DNA of 64,000 nt from Glaciihabitans sp. (GCA_025464095.1 JAODMF010000017.1:17287-81286); one strand, 5' to 3'. Counted from the stretch's first letter, positions 1 to 10,508 are shown. Notes: a model not told the origin generated them from the letters alone. A program made the numbers and translations.

Positions 1-320
1 CGGACCGCGCTCGCGGCGGCCGCCTGCACGTTGTCGAGTCGCTCTCCCTTGGCGAGGCTCCCTCGACCAAGTCAGTCGTCAGCCTGCTCGACGGAATCGC
101 GTCGAGCAAGCACGTGCTGATCGTTCTCGAGCGCGACGACACCGTCTCGCACAAGAGCGTTCGCAACCTCGACACCGTTCACGTTCTGGCCTTTGACCAG
201 CTGAACGCGTACGACGTTCTGATCAGCGACGACATCGTATTCACGAAGTCGGCGTTCGAATCCTTCGTCGCATCCAAGTCAAAGTCGGCAAGCTCAGCCA
301 CCGAGGAGGCAAGCGCATGA
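1..320 (+). CDS. rplD: 50S ribosomal protein L4, C-terminal part
   Basis: The gene runs in from the left edge; the open frame begins at base 3 and ends at the TGA at 318-320. L4 binds 23S rRNA early in assembly and lines the peptide exit tunnel. The visible part is the family's C-terminal half: a conserved VVESL segment, then the strand and helix leading to the FTKSAFE motif just before the end. A short Ser/Ala/Glu-rich tail follows. The next gene, rplW, starts inside the stop codon (ATGA overlap), as expected for L4-L23 in the S10 operon. The 5' half lies outside the window. Confidence 0.93.
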   Translation, partial: DRARGGRLHVVESLSLGEAPSTKSVVSLLDGIASSKHVLIVLERDDTVSHKSVRNLDTVHVLAFDQLNAYDVLISDDIVFTKSAFESFVASKSKSASSATEEASA

Positions 321-616
321 CCGCTGTCAACAAGGACCCGCGCGACATCATCATCGCGCCCGTCGTCTCCGAGAAGAGCTACAGCCTGATCGACGACGGC
401 AAGTACACCTTCGTGGTTGACCCCCGTGCCAACAAGACGGAGATCAAGCTGGCGGTCGAGAAGATCTTCAACGTGAAGGTCAACTCGGTCAACACGCTCA
501 ACCGCACCGGCAAGGCCACCCGCACGAAGTTCGGGATCGGCAAGCGCAAGAACACCAAGCGCGCCATCGTCACGCTCAAGTCCGGCACCATCGACATCTT
601 CACCGCTGTCGGCTAG
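317..616 (+). CDS. rplW: 50S ribosomal protein L23
   Basis: The 99-residue product has the normal L23 length. L23 sits at the exit of the peptide tunnel and is the docking site for trigger factor and SRP. Typical features are the N-terminal [12 protein letters not shown] motif, the [15 protein letters not shown] helix and the basic loop near residues 65-80 that binds 23S rRNA. The ATG overlaps the rplD stop by four bases, so translation is coupled. rplB follows after 17 bases. Confidence 0.97.
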   Translation: MTAVNKDPRDIIIAPVVSEKSYSLIDDGKYTFVVDPRANKTEIKLAVEKIFNVKVNSVNTLNRTGKATRTKFGIGKRKNTKRAIVTLKSGTIDIFTAVG

Positions 617-633
617 GGGCAAGGGAAAACAAC

Positions 634-1473
634 ATGCCTATTCGTAAGTACAAGCCAACGACTCCCGGTCGTCGTGGTTCCTCGGTTGCAGACTTCACCG
701 AGATCACGCGTTCGACTCCGGAGAAGTCCCTGCTGCGCCCGCTGCCGAAGACCGGTGGTCGTAACAACGCAGGCCGCATCACGACGCGTCACATCGGTGG
801 TGGCCACAAGCGCCAGTACCGCGTGATCGACTTCAAGCGCAATGACAAGGATGGCGTCAACGCCCGCGTTGCCGAGATCGAGTACGACCCGAACCGCACG
901 GCGCGCATCGCGCTGCTGCACTTCGTCGATGGAACGAAGCGATACATCATCGCTCCGAACAAGCTCAACCAGGGCGACATCGTGGAGTCGGGCGCCTCGG
1001 CCGACATCAAGCCGGGCAACAACCTGCCGCTGCGCAACATCCCCGTTGGTACCGTCATCCACGCGATCGAGCTCAAGCCCGGTGGCGGTGCGAAGATGGC
1101 CCGCTCGGCTGGCGCATCCGTTCGTCTCGTTGCCAAGGATGGCCCGTACGCGCAGCTCCGCCTGCCGTCCGGCGAAATCCGCAACGTGGATGCCCGCTGC
1201 CGCGCAACCATCGGCGAGGTCGGCAACGCCGAGCAGTCGAACATCAACTGGGGCAAGGCCGGCCGCATGCGCTGGAAGGGCGTTCGCCCGACCGTTCGTG
1301 GTGTCGCCATGAACCCGGTCGACCACCCGCACGGTGGTGGTGAGGGCAAGACCTCCGGTGGACGTCACCCGGTCAGCCCCTGGGGCCAGAAGGAAGGCCG
1401 CACGCGCAAGCGCAAGCTTGAAAGCGATGCTCTCATTGTTCGTCGACGCAACGTCGGCAAGAAGCGTAAGTAG
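634..1473 (+). CDS. rplB: 50S ribosomal protein L2
   Basis: The 279-residue product is full length for L2, which is needed for subunit joining and shapes the peptidyl-transferase centre. It shows the N-terminal [10 protein letters not shown] motif, the OB and SH3-like RNA-binding region, and the signature [14 protein letters not shown] around residues 226-239 that holds the conserved histidine near the catalytic centre. The C-terminus is highly basic. It lies between rplW and rpsS in the standard order, and an AAGGG-type ribosome site precedes the ATG. Confidence 0.98.
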   Translation: MPIRKYKPTTPGRRGSSVADFTEITRSTPEKSLLRPLPKTGGRNNAGRITTRHIGGGHKRQYRVIDFKRNDKDGVNARVAEIEYDPNRTARIALLHFVDGTKRYIIAPNKLNQGDIVESGASADIKPGNNLPLRNIPVGTVIHAIELKPGGGAKMARSAGASVRLVAKDGPYAQLRLPSGEIRNVDARCRATIGEVGNAEQSNINWGKAGRMRWKGVRPTVRGVAMNPVDHPHGGGEGKTSGGRHPVSPWGQKEGRTRKRKLESDALIVRRRNVGKKRK

Positions 1474-1484
1474 GAGTCAAGAAG

Positions 1485-1766
1485 ATGCCACGCAGTCTGA
1501 AGAAGGGCCCCTTCGTCGACGAGCACCTGCTTCGCAAGGTTGTCGTCGCCAATGAGGCCAGCAGCAAGAACGTGATCAAGACCTGGTCGCGTCGCTCGAT
1601 GATCATCCCGGCAATGCTGGGTCACACCATCGCAGTGCACGACGGTCGCAAGCACATCCCGGTGTTCATCACCGAGACCATGGTGGGCCACAAGCTCGGC
1701 GAGTTTTCGCCCACCCGCACCTTCCGTGGACACGAGAAGGACGACAAGAAGGGTCGTCGCCGCTAA
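1485..1766 (+). CDS. rpsS: 30S ribosomal protein S19
   Basis: At 93 residues this is a normal S19, which forms a complex with S13 in the head of the 30S subunit. The start [10 protein letters not shown](V)D and the central block [20 protein letters not shown] are family signatures, as is [13 protein letters not shown] near residue 75. The gene starts 11 bases after rplB, behind a GGAG ribosome site. Confidence 0.98.
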   Translation: MPRSLKKGPFVDEHLLRKVVVANEASSKNVIKTWSRRSMIIPAMLGHTIAVHDGRKHIPVFITETMVGHKLGEFSPTRTFRGHEKDDKKGRRR

Positions 1767-1792
1767 CGCGGGGACGGTAAGGAGGAAGAGAA

Positions 1793-2197
1793 ATGGTTGA
1801 ATCCATCGCTCGCGTGAAGCACATTCGCGTCACCGCCACAAAAGCTCGTCGTGTCGTCAACATGATCCGCGGCAAGCAGGCAACCGAAGCACTGGCGATT
1901 TTGAAGTTCGCACCCCAGGGTGCGAGCGAGCCCGTGTACAAGCTGGTTGCGTCCGCCATCGCCAACGCGCGAGTCAAAGCGGATGCCGCCAACACCTACC
2001 TCGACGAGCAGGACCTGTTCGTTTCGCGGGCCTTCGTTGACGAGGGAACGACCCTGAAGCGGTTCCAGCCGCGTGCACAGGGTCGCGCCTTCCAGATCCT
2101 GAAGCGCACCAGCCACATCACGATCGTCCTGGCAACGCCAGACGAGGTCGCTGAGGCAGCGAGCTCGACTACCGGTACTAAGGCAGGAAAGAAGTAA
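1793..2197 (+). CDS. rplV: 50S ribosomal protein L22
   Basis: The product has 134 residues. L22 has a globular domain plus a long beta-hairpin that lines the exit tunnel, where macrolide-resistance changes map. The core [18 protein letters not shown] motif and the hairpin [22 protein letters not shown] are clear. A short Ser/Thr/Ala-rich tail of about 15 residues follows the core. A strong GGAGGAAG ribosome site stands before the ATG. The stop codon shares one base with the rpsC start (TAATG). Confidence 0.97.
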   Translation: MVESIARVKHIRVTATKARRVVNMIRGKQATEALAILKFAPQGASEPVYKLVASAIANARVKADAANTYLDEQDLFVSRAFVDEGTTLKRFQPRAQGRAFQILKRTSHITIVLATPDEVAEAASSTTGTKAGKK

Positions 2198-2979
2198 TGG
2201 GCCAGAAAGTAAATCCCTACGGCTTCCGTCTGGGAATCACCACCGACCACGTGTCTCGTTGGTTCTCGGACAGCACGAAGGTCGGCCAGCGTTACAGCGA
2301 CTTCGTCGCCGAGGACGTCAAGATCCGCAACCTGCTCAAGACCTCGCTTGACCGTGCCGGAGTGGCACGCATCGAGATCGAGCGCACCCGTGACCGCGTT
2401 CGCGTCGACATCCACACCGCCCGTCCGGGCATTGTGATCGGTCGTCGTGGCGCCGAGGCGGAGCGCATTCGCACCGACCTCGAGAAGCTCTCGGGCAAGC
2501 AGATCCAGCTGAACATCCTCGAGGTCAAGAACCCCGAGGCCGAGGCACAGCTTGTTGCGCAGGGCATCGCCGAGCAGCTCAGCGCTCGTGTGGCGTTCCG
2601 CCGTGCGATGCGCAAGGGCCTGCAGGGCGCCCAGCGCACCCCCACGGTCAAGGGTGTTCGTATCCAGGTTTCCGGCCGCCTCGGCGGCGCCGAGATGAGC
2701 CGCTCGGAGTTCTACCGTGAGGGTCGCGTGCCGCTGCACACCCTTCGCGCGAACATCGACTACGGCTTCTACGAGGCAAAGACCACCTTCGGCCGCATCG
2801 GCGTGAAGGTCTGGATTTACAAGGGCGACATCACGAACAAGGAGCTTGCTCGCGAGCAGGCAACCCAGAAGTCGTCGCGCCCGGAGCGCCGTGATGGTGG
2901 TGGCCGCGATGGCGACCGTCCGCGTCGTGCTCCGCGTGCAGAAGCAGCAGCACCCGCTGCAGCAGGAGTTGAGGCGTAA
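2197..2979 (+). CDS. rpsC: 30S ribosomal protein S3
   Basis: The 260-residue S3 has the N-terminal region, a type II KH domain with GxxG motif (VIGRRGAE, about residues 82-89) and the C-terminal domain found at the mRNA entry channel, where S3 takes part in helicase activity. The last 40 or so residues form an Arg/Gly/Asp-rich and then Ala-rich tail that is variable among actinobacteria. The start overlaps the rplV stop by one base, and rplP follows two bases after the stop. Confidence 0.97.
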   Translation: MGQKVNPYGFRLGITTDHVSRWFSDSTKVGQRYSDFVAEDVKIRNLLKTSLDRAGVARIEIERTRDRVRVDIHTARPGIVIGRRGAEAERIRTDLEKLSGKQIQLNILEVKNPEAEAQLVAQGIAEQLSARVAFRRAMRKGLQGAQRTPTVKGVRIQVSGRLGGAEMSRSEFYREGRVPLHTLRANIDYGFYEAKTTFGRIGVKVWIYKGDITNKELAREQATQKSSRPERRDGGGRDGDRPRRAPRAEAAAPAAAGVEA

Positions 2980-2981
2980 CC

Positions 2982-3400
<419 letters not shown>

Positions 3401-3401
<1 letters not shown>

Positions 3402-3718
3402 TGGCGATCGGTTCCAAGGAGCTCAGCCCCACCGAGCTCGACACATTCGAAGACGAGCGTCTCGTCGACGAGCTGAAGAAGGCAAAGGAAGAGCTGTTCA
3501 ACCTGCGCTTCCAGTCGGCCACCGGCCAGCTCGAGAGCCACGGGCGACTGCGCGCTGTCAAGCGCGACATCGCTCGTATCTACACGGTCCTCCGCGAGCG
3601 TGAGCTGGGCATCCGTGCCACGCCGGTCGCTGTCGAGGCTCCGGCCAAGGCTCCGCGCAAGACCACGAAGAAGGCTGACGAGACCTCGGCAGACACAACC
3701 ACCGAGGAGGCCAAGTAA
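3401..3718 (+). CDS. rpmC: 50S ribosomal protein L29 with extended tail
   Basis: The first 70 or so residues are the two-helix L29 fold ([23 protein letters not shown], then the [18 protein letters not shown] helix). L29 lies near the tunnel exit beside L23. The usual family length is 60-80 residues; this one has 105 because of a C-terminal Ala/Pro/Lys/Thr-rich, then acidic tail with no fold I can recognise. It shares one base with both rplP and rpsQ through TAATG overlaps. Confidence 0.95.
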
Positions 3719-4032
3719 TGGCTCAGGCAAAAGCTGAGGCTGGCGTAACGCCCGTCTCGCACGACGTCAAAGACGAGAATGCTCGCGGCTACCGCAAGCT
3801 TCGTCGCGGATACGTGACCAGCGACAAGATGGATAAGACCGTCGTCGTCGAGGTCGAGGACCGCGTCAAGCACCCGCTGTACGGCAAGGTCATCCGTCGC
3901 ACCTCCAAGGTCAAGGCGCACGACGAGGCGAACTCCGCCGGCGTCGGCGACCTGGTCGTCATCACGGAGACCCGTCCGCTTTCGGCAACGAAGCGCTGGC
4001 GCCTCGTCGAGATCCTCGAGAAGGCCAAGTAA
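3718..4032 (+). CDS. rpsQ: 30S ribosomal protein S17
   Basis: S17 is an OB-fold protein that binds 16S rRNA early in assembly. The core runs from about residue 27 ([29 protein letters not shown]) to the C-terminal [20 protein letters not shown]. About 20 extra N-terminal residues bring the total to 104, against 80-90 in most bacteria. This is the last gene of the S10 block; 33 bases separate it from rplN. Confidence 0.97.
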   Translation: MAQAKAEAGVTPVSHDVKDENARGYRKLRRGYVTSDKMDKTVVVEVEDRVKHPLYGKVIRRTSKVKAHDEANSAGVGDLVVITETRPLSATKRWRLVEILEKAK

Positions 4033-4065
4033 GCCTCGCGCTTGCTTGAGTAGCAGGAGAAAACA

Positions 4066-4434
4066 ATGATTCAGCAGGAATCCCGACTCAAGGTCGCCGA
4101 TAACACCGGCGCCAAGGAGATTCTGACCATTCGCGTACTCGGTGGCTCCGGCCGTCGCTACGCGGGTCTCGGTGACGTCATCGTCGCCACGGTGAAGGAC
4201 GCAATTCCGGGCGGCAACGTCAAGAAGGGTGACGTCGTCAAGGCTGTCATCGTGCGCACCAAGAAGGAGACCCGTCGCGCGGATGGCTCGTACATCAAGT
4301 TCGACGAGAACGCCGCAGTGATCCTCAAGAGCGACGGTGACCCCCGCGGTACCCGTATCTTCGGCCCGGTTGGCCGCGAACTTCGCGACAAGAAGTTCAT
4401 GAAGATCATCTCGCTGGCACCGGAGGTCATTTAG
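4066..4434 (+). CDS. rplN: 50S ribosomal protein L14
   Basis: The 122-residue protein matches L14 from end to end: [19 protein letters not shown] at the start, [15 protein letters not shown] in the middle and the [19 protein letters not shown] terminus. L14 forms an intersubunit bridge. It opens the spc block. A GCAGGAG ribosome site precedes the ATG, and rplX follows two bases after the stop. Confidence 0.98.
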   Translation: MIQQESRLKVADNTGAKEILTIRVLGGSGRRYAGLGDVIVATVKDAIPGGNVKKGDVVKAVIVRTKKETRRADGSYIKFDENAAVILKSDGDPRGTRIFGPVGRELRDKKFMKIISLAPEVI

Positions 4435-4436
4435 TC

Positions 4437-4799
4437 ATGGCAAACATCATCAAGAAGGGTGACCTGGTTCAGGTCATCACCGGACCGACCCAGGCCCGTG
4501 GCGGAAGCCGTGGCAAGCAGGGTCGCGTCATCGAGGTGCAGCAGGAGAAGAACCGCGTGATCGTGGAGGGTGTCAACTTCGTCACCAAGCACGTTCGCGT
4601 CGGCCAGACCCAGCGCGGCACCAAGACCGGTGGCATCGAAACGCACGAGGCGCCCATCCACATCTCGAACGTGTCACTGATCGACCCCAAGTCCAAGAAG
4701 CCGACTCGCGTCGGTTTCCGCGAGGAGGTAGTGGAGAAGGACGGCGTCAAGAAGACCGTTCGTGTTCGCTACGCCAAGAAGTCAGGTGAAAAGCTCTAA
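4437..4799 (+). CDS. rplX: 50S ribosomal protein L24
   Basis: L24 starts assembly of the large subunit. The KOW motif is near the N-terminus ([11 protein letters not shown], with the following GKQGRVIEV). The 120-residue length is slightly above the 100-110 usual, with the C-terminal region still conserved (PTRVGFR, then a basic end). The stop TAA shares one base with the rplE start. Confidence 0.97.
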   Translation: MANIIKKGDLVQVITGPTQARGGSRGKQGRVIEVQQEKNRVIVEGVNFVTKHVRVGQTQRGTKTGGIETHEAPIHISNVSLIDPKSKKPTRVGFREEVVEKDGVKKTVRVRYAKKSGEKL

Positions 4800-5395
4800 T
4801 GAGTGACACAACCACTGCCGCGCAGGCTGTCAAGGTGCAGCCGCGCCTCAAGCAGAAGTACCGCAATGAGATCTCCGCCCAGCTCAAGAAGGACTTCAAC
4901 TTCACGAACGTGCACCAGGTGCCCGGACTCGTGAAGATCGTCGTCAACACGGGTGTCGGCGAGGCCGCACGCGATGGCAAGATCATCGACGGCGCGGTGA
5001 AGGACCTCACGGCCATCACCGGCCAGAAGCCCCAGGTCACGAACGCCCGCAAGTCGATCGCGCAGTTCAAGCTGCGCGAAGGCCAGCCGATCGGCGCACA
5101 CGTCACCCTTCGCGGTGACCGCGCCTGGGAGTTCCTCGACCGCCTGCTGTCTCTTGCACTTCCTCGCATCCGCGACTTCCGCGGCCTGTCGGACAAGCAG
5201 TTCGACGGCCACGGCAACTACACGTTCGGCCTCACGGAGCAGTCGATGTTCCATGAGATCGACCAGGACAAGATCGATCGCGTTCGCGGTTTCGACATCA
5301 CCGTCGTCACCACGGCCCGTACCGACGACGAGGGTCGCGCGCTGCTCAAGGCGCTCGGCTTCCCGTTCCGGAACGCCGAGAACACGCCTTCCTAA
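4799..5395 (+). CDS. rplE: 50S ribosomal protein L5
   Basis: The 198-residue product is a complete L5, which contacts 5S rRNA and the P-site tRNA. The conserved segments [16 protein letters not shown], the [21 protein letters not shown] strand-helix and the [16 protein letters not shown] region near the C-terminus are all present. Start and stop fit the family. In most bacteria the S14 gene comes next, but here a 94-base gap leads straight to rpsH. Confidence 0.98.
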   Translation: MSDTTTAAQAVKVQPRLKQKYRNEISAQLKKDFNFTNVHQVPGLVKIVVNTGVGEAARDGKIIDGAVKDLTAITGQKPQVTNARKSIAQFKLREGQPIGAHVTLRGDRAWEFLDRLLSLALPRIRDFRGLSDKQFDGHGNYTFGLTEQSMFHEIDQDKIDRVRGFDITVVTTARTDDEGRALLKALGFPFRNAENTPS

Positions 5396-5420
5396 CCCAC
5401 GCAGTACCGATCGACCAGGT

Positions 5421-5460
5421 CGGCATCCGGATCGTGCTCTTGAGGAGCTGGCGGATGCCG
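5421..5460 (+). other. hairpin in the rplE-rpsH gap
   Basis: The arms CGGCATCCG (5421-5429) and CGGATGCCG (5452-5460) are perfect complements, and a second short stem (GCTC/GAGC) lies inside the loop. It fills the place where the S14 gene stands in many spc operons. There is no T-run, so a terminator is unlikely. An S8-binding control site or a processing site is possible, but not shown. Confidence 0.55.
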
Positions 5461-5489
5461 AAACCAGACGAGACAAGGAAACAACCGCA

Positions 5490-5888
5490 ATGACAATGAC
5501 AGATCCGGTCGCAGACCTGCTGACCAGACTGCGCAATGCGAACTCGGCGTACCACGAAACGGTGTCGCTGCCGAGTTCCAAGCTCAAGTCGCACATCGCT
5601 GAGATTCTCCAGAAGGAAGGCTTCATCGCCGGCTGGAAGATCGAAGACGCACGCGTCGGCCAGACCCTGACCATCGACCTCAAGTACGGCCCGAACCGTG
5701 AGCGCTCCATCGTGGGCATCAAGCGCGTTTCGAAGCCCGGGCTTCGCGTTTACGCGAAGTCGACCGAGATCCCCACGGTGTTCGGTGGACTCGGCGTCGC
5801 CATCCTGTCGACCTCATCTGGCCTCCTCACGGACCGCCAGGCAAGCAAGAAGGGCGTGGGTGGGGAAGTCCTCGCCTACGTGTGGTAA
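5490..5888 (+). CDS. rpsH: 30S ribosomal protein S8
   Basis: The ATG at 5490 gives 132 residues, the standard S8 length; a longer open frame reaches back into rplE but lacks homology. [18 protein letters not shown], the [19 protein letters not shown] helix and the C-terminal [19 protein letters not shown] signature are present. S8 binds the central domain of 16S rRNA and in E. coli represses the spc operon. An AAGGAA ribosome site lies 9 bases before the ATG. A second in-frame ATG two codons later is possible. Confidence 0.97.
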   Translation: MTMTDPVADLLTRLRNANSAYHETVSLPSSKLKSHIAEILQKEGFIAGWKIEDARVGQTLTIDLKYGPNRERSIVGIKRVSKPGLRVYAKSTEIPTVFGGLGVAILSTSSGLLTDRQASKKGVGGEVLAYVW

Positions 5889-5894
5889 CCGGTC

Positions 5895-6431
5895 ATGTCG
5901 CGTATTGGAAGGCTTCCCATTCCAGTCCCCGCCGGGGTGGATGTCACGGTTGATGGCTCTGCCGTCACCGTCAAGGGTCCGAAGGGCGAGCTTTCGCTCA
6001 CCGTCGCGAGCCCGATCGAGGTCAAGCTCGACGACGGCCAGCTGCTGGTCACTCGTCCGGACGACGAGCGCGCATCGCGCTCGCTGCACGGCCTGACCCG
6101 CACGTTGATCGCCAACCAGATCATCGGCGTCACCGAGGGTTACACCAAGGGACTCGACGTTGTCGGTACCGGTTACCGCGTTGCGGCCGACGGGCAGAAC
6201 GTCACGTTCGCGCTCGGTTTCTCGCACCCGATCACCGTCGCACCGCCGGCCGGAATCAGCTTCACCGTTGAGGGCAACAACCGCCTCATCGTGAGCGGTA
6301 TCGACAAGCAGGCCGTCGGCGAGGTCGCCGCCAACATCCGTAAGTTGCGCAAGCCAGAGCCCTACAAGGGCAAGGGCGTGCGTTACACAGGCGAGGTAGT
6401 CCGCCGCAAGGCCGGAAAGTCAGGTAAGTAA
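5895..6431 (+). CDS. rplF: 50S ribosomal protein L6
   Basis: The 178-residue protein has the two repeated alpha-beta domains of L6: [17 protein letters not shown] at the start, the [14 protein letters not shown] block around residues 85-98, and the C-terminal [28 protein letters not shown]6 lies near the sarcin-ricin loop and the factor-binding site. It begins six bases after rpsH and ends two bases before rplR. Confidence 0.98.
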   Translation: MSRIGRLPIPVPAGVDVTVDGSAVTVKGPKGELSLTVASPIEVKLDDGQLLVTRPDDERASRSLHGLTRTLIANQIIGVTEGYTKGLDVVGTGYRVAADGQNVTFALGFSHPITVAPPAGISFTVEGNNRLIVSGIDKQAVGEVAANIRKLRKPEPYKGKGVRYTGEVVRRKAGKSGK

Positions 6432-6433
6432 TC

Positions 6434-6805
6434 ATGGGTCTCGGAACTAGAGGCAAGAGCAAGTCGGCCGCAAAGGGCCGTCGCCACGCCCGCCTTCGCA
6501 AGAAGGTCATCGGCACGGAGCTTCGTCCGCGCCTGGTCGTCACGCGTTCAGCGCGTCACGTCTTCGTGCAGGTCGTCGACGACAGCAAGGGATTCACCCT
6601 CGCGTCGGCGTCTACCCTCGAGGCAGACCTGCGCACCTTCGACGGCGATAAGACCGCCAAGGCGCGCAGGGTCGGCGAGCTTGTCGCCGAGCGCGCCAAG
6701 AAGGCCGGCGTGGATGCCGTTGTATTTGACCGAGGTGGCAGCAAGTACGCAGGACGCGTCGCTGCGATCGCCGACGGTGCTCGCGAAGGTGGTCTTGACC
6801 TGTGA
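6434..6805 (+). CDS. rplR: 50S ribosomal protein L18
   Basis: The 123-residue L18 binds 5S rRNA. The [35 protein letters not shown] block and the C-terminal [18 protein letters not shown] are family marks. The TGA stop overlaps a GTG codon (GTGA at 6802) that is in frame with rpsE. Confidence 0.98.
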   Translation: MGLGTRGKSKSAAKGRRHARLRKKVIGTELRPRLVVTRSARHVFVQVVDDSKGFTLASASTLEADLRTFDGDKTAKARRVGELVAERAKKAGVDAVVFDRGGSKYAGRVAAIADGAREGGLDL

Positions 6806-6834
6806 GCGACATCGAAACCAACAAGGAGCAGAAC

Positions 6835-7536
6835 GTGGCTGAAGTACCTGACGCTGCGGTGACGCCGGAGGCAGTTGCTGCCGAGGCCGTTGTCGACGCA
6901 CCGCCGACGGACACCACGAACGAGCCTCGCGAGGCCCGCCGTGGCGGACGCGAGCGCAACCCGAACCAGCAGCGCGGAAGCCGTGACTCTGAAAAGAGCC
7001 AGTTCCTCGAGCGCGTCGTCACCATCAACCGCGTTTCCAAGGTGGTGAAGGGTGGTCGTCGCTTCAGCTTCACCGCCCTCGTCATCGTCGGAGACGGCAA
7101 CGGACTCGTCGGTGTCGGCTACGGCAAGGCCCGTGAGGTTCCTCTCGCCATCTCCAAGGGCGTCGAGGAAGCGAAGAAGAACTTCTTCCGCGTTCCCCGC
7201 GTCGGCGCAACCATCCCGCACCCGGTGCAGGGTGAGGCCGCTGCCGGTGTCGTACTCCTTCGTCCCGCTGCCGCGGGTACCGGTGTTATCGCCGGTGGCC
7301 CGGTGCGCGCCGTACTCGAGTGCGCCGGCATCCACGACGTGTTGAGCAAGTCGCTCGGCTCGTCGAACACGATCAACATCGTTCACGCCACGGTCGCTGC
7401 GCTCAAGCAGCTCGAGGAGCCCCGCGCGGTTGCCGCGCGCCGCGGCCTCGAGTTCGAGGATGTCGCTCCCGCCCGCCTGGTGCGTGCCGATGCAGAGGCG
7501 CGCAGCGCCCTTGTCACCGCAAAGGCAGGTGCATGA
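6835..7536 (+). CDS. rpsE: 30S ribosomal protein S5
   Basis: S5 helps control decoding accuracy. The core ([23 protein letters not shown], then the conserved ARGV-like [25 protein letters not shown]) is preceded by an acidic and then Arg-rich extension of about 55 residues, so the protein reaches 233 residues against about 170 in E. coli. I place the start at GTG 6835, because AAGGAG lies six bases before it. The longer GTG at 6802, which overlaps the rplR stop (244 residues), is the alternative. Confidence 0.93.
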   Translation: MAEVPDAAVTPEAVAAEAVVDAPPTDTTNEPREARRGGRERNPNQQRGSRDSEKSQFLERVVTINRVSKVVKGGRRFSFTALVIVGDGNGLVGVGYGKAREVPLAISKGVEEAKKNFFRVPRVGATIPHPVQGEAAAGVVLLRPAAAGTGVIAGGPVRAVLECAGIHDVLSKSLGSSNTINIVHATVAALKQLEEPRAVAARRGLEFEDVAPARLVRADAEARSALVTAKAGA

Positions 7537-7721
7537 TGGCCTCGCGCCTGAAGATCACCCAGATCAAGTCCAAAATTAGTGAGAAGCAGAACCAGCGCGA
7601 CACCCTTCGCAGCCTCGGGCTCCACCGCATTCGCGATGTTGTTGTTCGTGAGGACAACGCCCAGAACCGTGGCTATGTGAACACCGTTCGTCACCTGGTC
7701 AAGGTCGAGGAGATTGACTAA
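7533..7721 (+). CDS. rpmD: 50S ribosomal protein L30
   Basis: This is a 61-62 residue L30 of normal size: [14 protein letters not shown], then the core [37 protein letters not shown]. Two adjacent ATG codons (7533 and 7536) are both usable; the first overlaps the rpsE stop as ATGA. The stop TAA shares one base with the rplO start. Confidence 0.95.
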   Translation: MMASRLKITQIKSKISEKQNQRDTLRSLGLHRIRDVVVREDNAQNRGYVNTVRHLVKVEEID

Positions 7722-8476
7722 TGGCTGAAGAGACCAAGCCAGCAGCCAAGGCTGCTGCGCCGAAGAAGGATGCCGCCCCCAAGGCGGCAGCGCCCAAGAA
7801 GGCCGCCGCTGACAAGGCTCCGGCCACGAAGGCTGCTCCCAAGGCGGCCGCCGACAAGGCTCCGGCGAAGGCTGCTGCCCCCAAGGCCGCCGCAGCGAAG
7901 GCTCCGGCCAAGGCCGCTGCCGACAAGGCTCCGGCCAAGGCCGCTGCGAAGTCGGATGACACCACGGCTTCTGCCGCGAAGTCGTCAACGAAGGCGCCCG
8001 CTAAGGCAAAGGCTCCGAAGGCCGATGTCGTCGCGCGTCCCCAGGTTCTGAAGGTGCACCACCTTCGCCCGGCCGCGGGATCCAAGAAGGCAAAGACCCG
8101 CGTCGGACGCGGTGAAGGCTCGAAGGGTAAGACCGCCGGTCGCGGAACCAAGGGAACCAAGGCTCGCTACCAGGTTCGCGTCGGCCTCGAGGGTGGAAAC
8201 CTGAACCAGGTCATGCGTGCCCCGAAGCTGCGCGGGTTCAAGAACCCGTTCCGCGTCGAGTACCAGGTTGTGAACCTCGAGAAGCTCGCCGAGCTCTACC
8301 CCAAGGGTGGAGACGTCACCATTGCCGATCTCGTTGCGAAGGGCGCAGTGCGCAACAACGAGAAGGTCAAGGTTCTCGGAAACGGTGACATTGCGGTTAA
8401 GCTGAACGTCGCTGTCGATAAGGTCTCCGGCTCAGCAGAGCAGAAGATCGTCGCAGCAGGCGGTTCCGTCAAGTAA
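7721..8476 (+). CDS. rplO: 50S ribosomal protein L15 with long basic N-terminal extension
   Basis: The L15 fold occupies the last 140 or so residues, from [23 protein letters not shown] through the Gly/Lys-rich loop ([20 protein letters not shown]) to the C-terminal domain. Before it lies a run of about 105 residues made almost only of Ala, Lys, Pro and Asp in AAKAP-type repeats, which resembles histone H1-like tails. L15 normally has about 145 residues; this one has 251. The ATG shares one base with the rpmD stop, so the extension is read in the normal operon context. Confidence 0.94.
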   Translation: MAEETKPAAKAAAPKKDAAPKAAAPKKAAADKAPATKAAPKAAADKAPAKAAAPKAAAAKAPAKAAADKAPAKAAAKSDDTTASAAKSSTKAPAKAKAPKADVVARPQVLKVHHLRPAAGSKKAKTRVGRGEGSKGKTAGRGTKGTKARYQVRVGLEGGNLNQVMRAPKLRGFKNPFRVEYQVVNLEKLAELYPKGGDVTIADLVAKGAVRNNEKVKVLGNGDIAVKLNVAVDKVSGSAEQKIVAAGGSVK

Positions 8477-8530
8477 CACCCTGCGCGCAAGCGCTGTCCC
8501 GCCACTGCGGCGGAAAGTCAACTTGTGGTT

Positions 8531-8558
8531 GAGTGGAGTTCCCCTGGGAGCTCCACTC
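8531..8558 (+). other. hairpin between rplO and secY
   Basis: The arms GAGTGGAG and CTCCACTC pair perfectly, and the inner bases TTCC/GGGA extend the stem to about 12 pairs with a four-base loop. No T-run follows. It lies 31 bases before the secY start. It may be an attenuator, a processing site or a stabiliser at the boundary between the ribosomal genes and secY. Confidence 0.6.
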
Positions 8559-8589
8559 CGCCGAAGTTGCCAGATAATCAGGAGGACTT

Positions 8590-9921
8590 GTGTTCAGAGC
8601 TGTCGCGCGAATCTTCCGCACGCCTGACCTTCGCAGGAAGATCGGCTTCACTCTCGGCATCGTGGCGATCTTCCGCCTCGGGTCGTTCATTCCCGCGCCG
8701 TTCGTCGACTTCATCAACGTGCAGACCTGCCTGTCGGCCAACTCGAACACCGGCGGCCTGTACGACCTCGTCAACTTGTTCAGCGGTGGCGCACTCCTGA
8801 AGCTTTCGATCTTCGCGCTAGGGATCATGCCGTACATCACGGCGTCGATCATCGTGCAGTTGCTGCGCGTGGTCATCCCGCACTTCGACACCCTCTACAA
8901 GGAGGGCCAGACCGGCCAGGCTCGCCTGACGCAGTACACGCGCTACCTCACCATTGCGCTCGGCGTGCTGCAGTCGACCACCCTGATCACCGTCGCCCGC
9001 AGCGGCGCCCTGTTCGGCAGCTCGGCCAACTCGGCCGCCTGCACGTCGCTGATCAGCAATGACCAGTGGTACGCGATCCTGCTCATGGTTATCACGATGA
9101 CCGCCGGCACCGGCCTGATCATGTGGATGGGCGAGCTCATCACCGAGCGCGGCATCGGCAACGGCATGTCGCTCCTCATCTTCACGTCGATCGCGGCGAC
9201 CTTCCCGACCGCCCTCTGGGGCATCCAGCAGGCGCACGGCTGGGAGACCTTCATCGGGGTGATCCTGATGGGAATCGTCATCATGGGCCTTGTCGTCTTC
9301 GTCGAACAATCGCAGCGGCGCATCCCCGTGCAGTATGCAAAGCGCATGGTCGGTCGTCGAACCTACGGCGGCAACAACACATACATCCCGATCAAGGTGA
9401 ACATGGCCGGCGTTGTGCCCGTCATCTTCGCGTCGTCGCTGCTGTACCTTCCGGCGCTCATCGCCCAGTTCAACCAGCCGGCCGCTGGCAGCACCAAGGC
9501 GCCCGCCGCGTGGGTGACCTGGATCACCGAGAACCTCACCAAGGGCGACCACCCGCTGTACATGGCGCTCTACTTCGTGCTCATCGTCGGGTTCACCTAC
9601 TTCTATGTCGCGATCACCTTCAACCCCGAAGAGGTCGCCGACAACATGAAGAAGTACGGCGGATTCATCCCCGGCATTCGTGCCGGCCGGCCGACCGCCG
9701 AGTACCTCGACTACGTGCTGACCCGCGTGACGCTGCCCGGATCGCTGTACCTCGGTTTGATCGCGCTGATCCCGCTGATAGCGCTGGTGCTGGTGCAGGC
9801 AAACCAGAACTTCCCGTTCGGTGGCGCGAGCATCCTGATCATCGTCGGCGTCGGACTCGAGACGGTCAAGCAGATCGACTCGCAGCTCCAGCAGCGGCAC
9901 TACGAGGGCCTGCTCCGTTGA
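8590..9921 (+). CDS. secY: preprotein translocase subunit SecY
   Basis: The 443-residue inner-membrane protein forms the central pore of the Sec translocon. Ten hydrophobic segments can be counted, beginning with the [20 protein letters not shown] segment. The [13 protein letters not shown] motif and the conserved cytosolic loop [15 protein letters not shown] are present, as is the C-terminal [10 protein letters not shown](L/F) end. The start is GTG at 8590 with AGGAGG four bases before it. The adk start overlaps the stop, as in many actinobacterial spc operons. Confidence 0.98.
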   Translation: MFRAVARIFRTPDLRRKIGFTLGIVAIFRLGSFIPAPFVDFINVQTCLSANSNTGGLYDLVNLFSGGALLKLSIFALGIMPYITASIIVQLLRVVIPHFDTLYKEGQTGQARLTQYTRYLTIALGVLQSTTLITVARSGALFGSSANSAACTSLISNDQWYAILLMVITMTAGTGLIMWMGELITERGIGNGMSLLIFTSIAATFPTALWGIQQAHGWETFIGVILMGIVIMGLVVFVEQSQRRIPVQYAKRMVGRRTYGGNNTYIPIKVNMAGVVPVIFASSLLYLPALIAQFNQPAAGSTKAPAAWVTWITENLTKGDHPLYMALYFVLIVGFTYFYVAITFNPEEVADNMKKYGGFIPGIRAGRPTAEYLDYVLTRVTLPGSLYLGLIALIPLIALVLVQANQNFPFGGASILIIVGVGLETVKQIDSQLQQRHYEGLLR

Positions 9922-10508
9922 CCCGGCTCCTTATCGTCGGCCCGCCCGGCGCTGGTAAGGGGACCCAGTCCACTCGGCTCAGCGAACACTTCCACGTCCC
10001 GAGCATCGCGACCGGCGACATCTTCCGCGCGAACATCGCCAACAAGACCGAACTCGGTACGCAGGTTTCTGCGATCATCGACGCGGGCGACTTCGTTCCG
10101 GATGCGCTGACCAACCACCTGGTCGCCGGCCGGCTGAAGGAGCCGGATGCCGCTGACGGCTTCCTGCTCGACGGCTACCCGCGTACCACCGACCAGCTTC
10201 GCTTCCTCGACGACCTTCTCGCCCAGGAGGGCACGTCGCTCGACGCTGTCATCCAGCTGGTCGCGGACCCGGACGAGCTTGTCCAGCGACTGCTGAAGCG
10301 CGCCCACGAAGAGGGACGCTCGGACGACACCGAAGCGACCATCCGCTACCGCCAGTCGCTGTACCAGCGCGAGACGGCCCCCCTGCTGGCGGTGTACAAA
10401 GACCGCGGACTCGTGGTCGACATCGACGCCCTCGGGCCGGTCGACGACGTGGCGGATCGCATCTCCAGTGCGCTGGCCTCACGCGAAATCGCTCCCGTCG
10501 CACGGTGA
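9918..10508 (+). CDS. adk: adenylate kinase
   Basis: The enzyme converts ATP and AMP to two ADP. The P-loop GPPGAGKGT is at residues 8-16, the AMP-binding [10 protein letters not shown] and DGYPRTTDQ motifs follow, and the lid is the short, zinc-free kind ([21 protein letters not shown]). The start is TTG at 9918, which overlaps the secY stop (TTGA); it gives 196 residues, normal for the short form. A longer open frame upstream only shadows secY. The map start overlaps its stop by four bases. Confidence 0.96.
   Translation: MTRLLIVGPPGAGKGTQSTRLSEHFHVPSIATGDIFRANIANKTELGTQVSAIIDAGDFVPDALTNHLVAGRLKEPDAADGFLLDGYPRTTDQLRFLDDLLAQEGTSLDAVIQLVADPDELVQRLLKRAHEEGRSDDTEATIRYRQSLYQRETAPLLAVYKDRGLVVDIDALGPVDDVADRISSALASREIAPVAR

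Noticed and set aside
4042..4056. TTGAGTAGCAGGAG before rplN as a member of the GGTTGAGTAGC family
   Set aside because: Only ten or so bases match and they overlap the ribosome site, so it may be chance.
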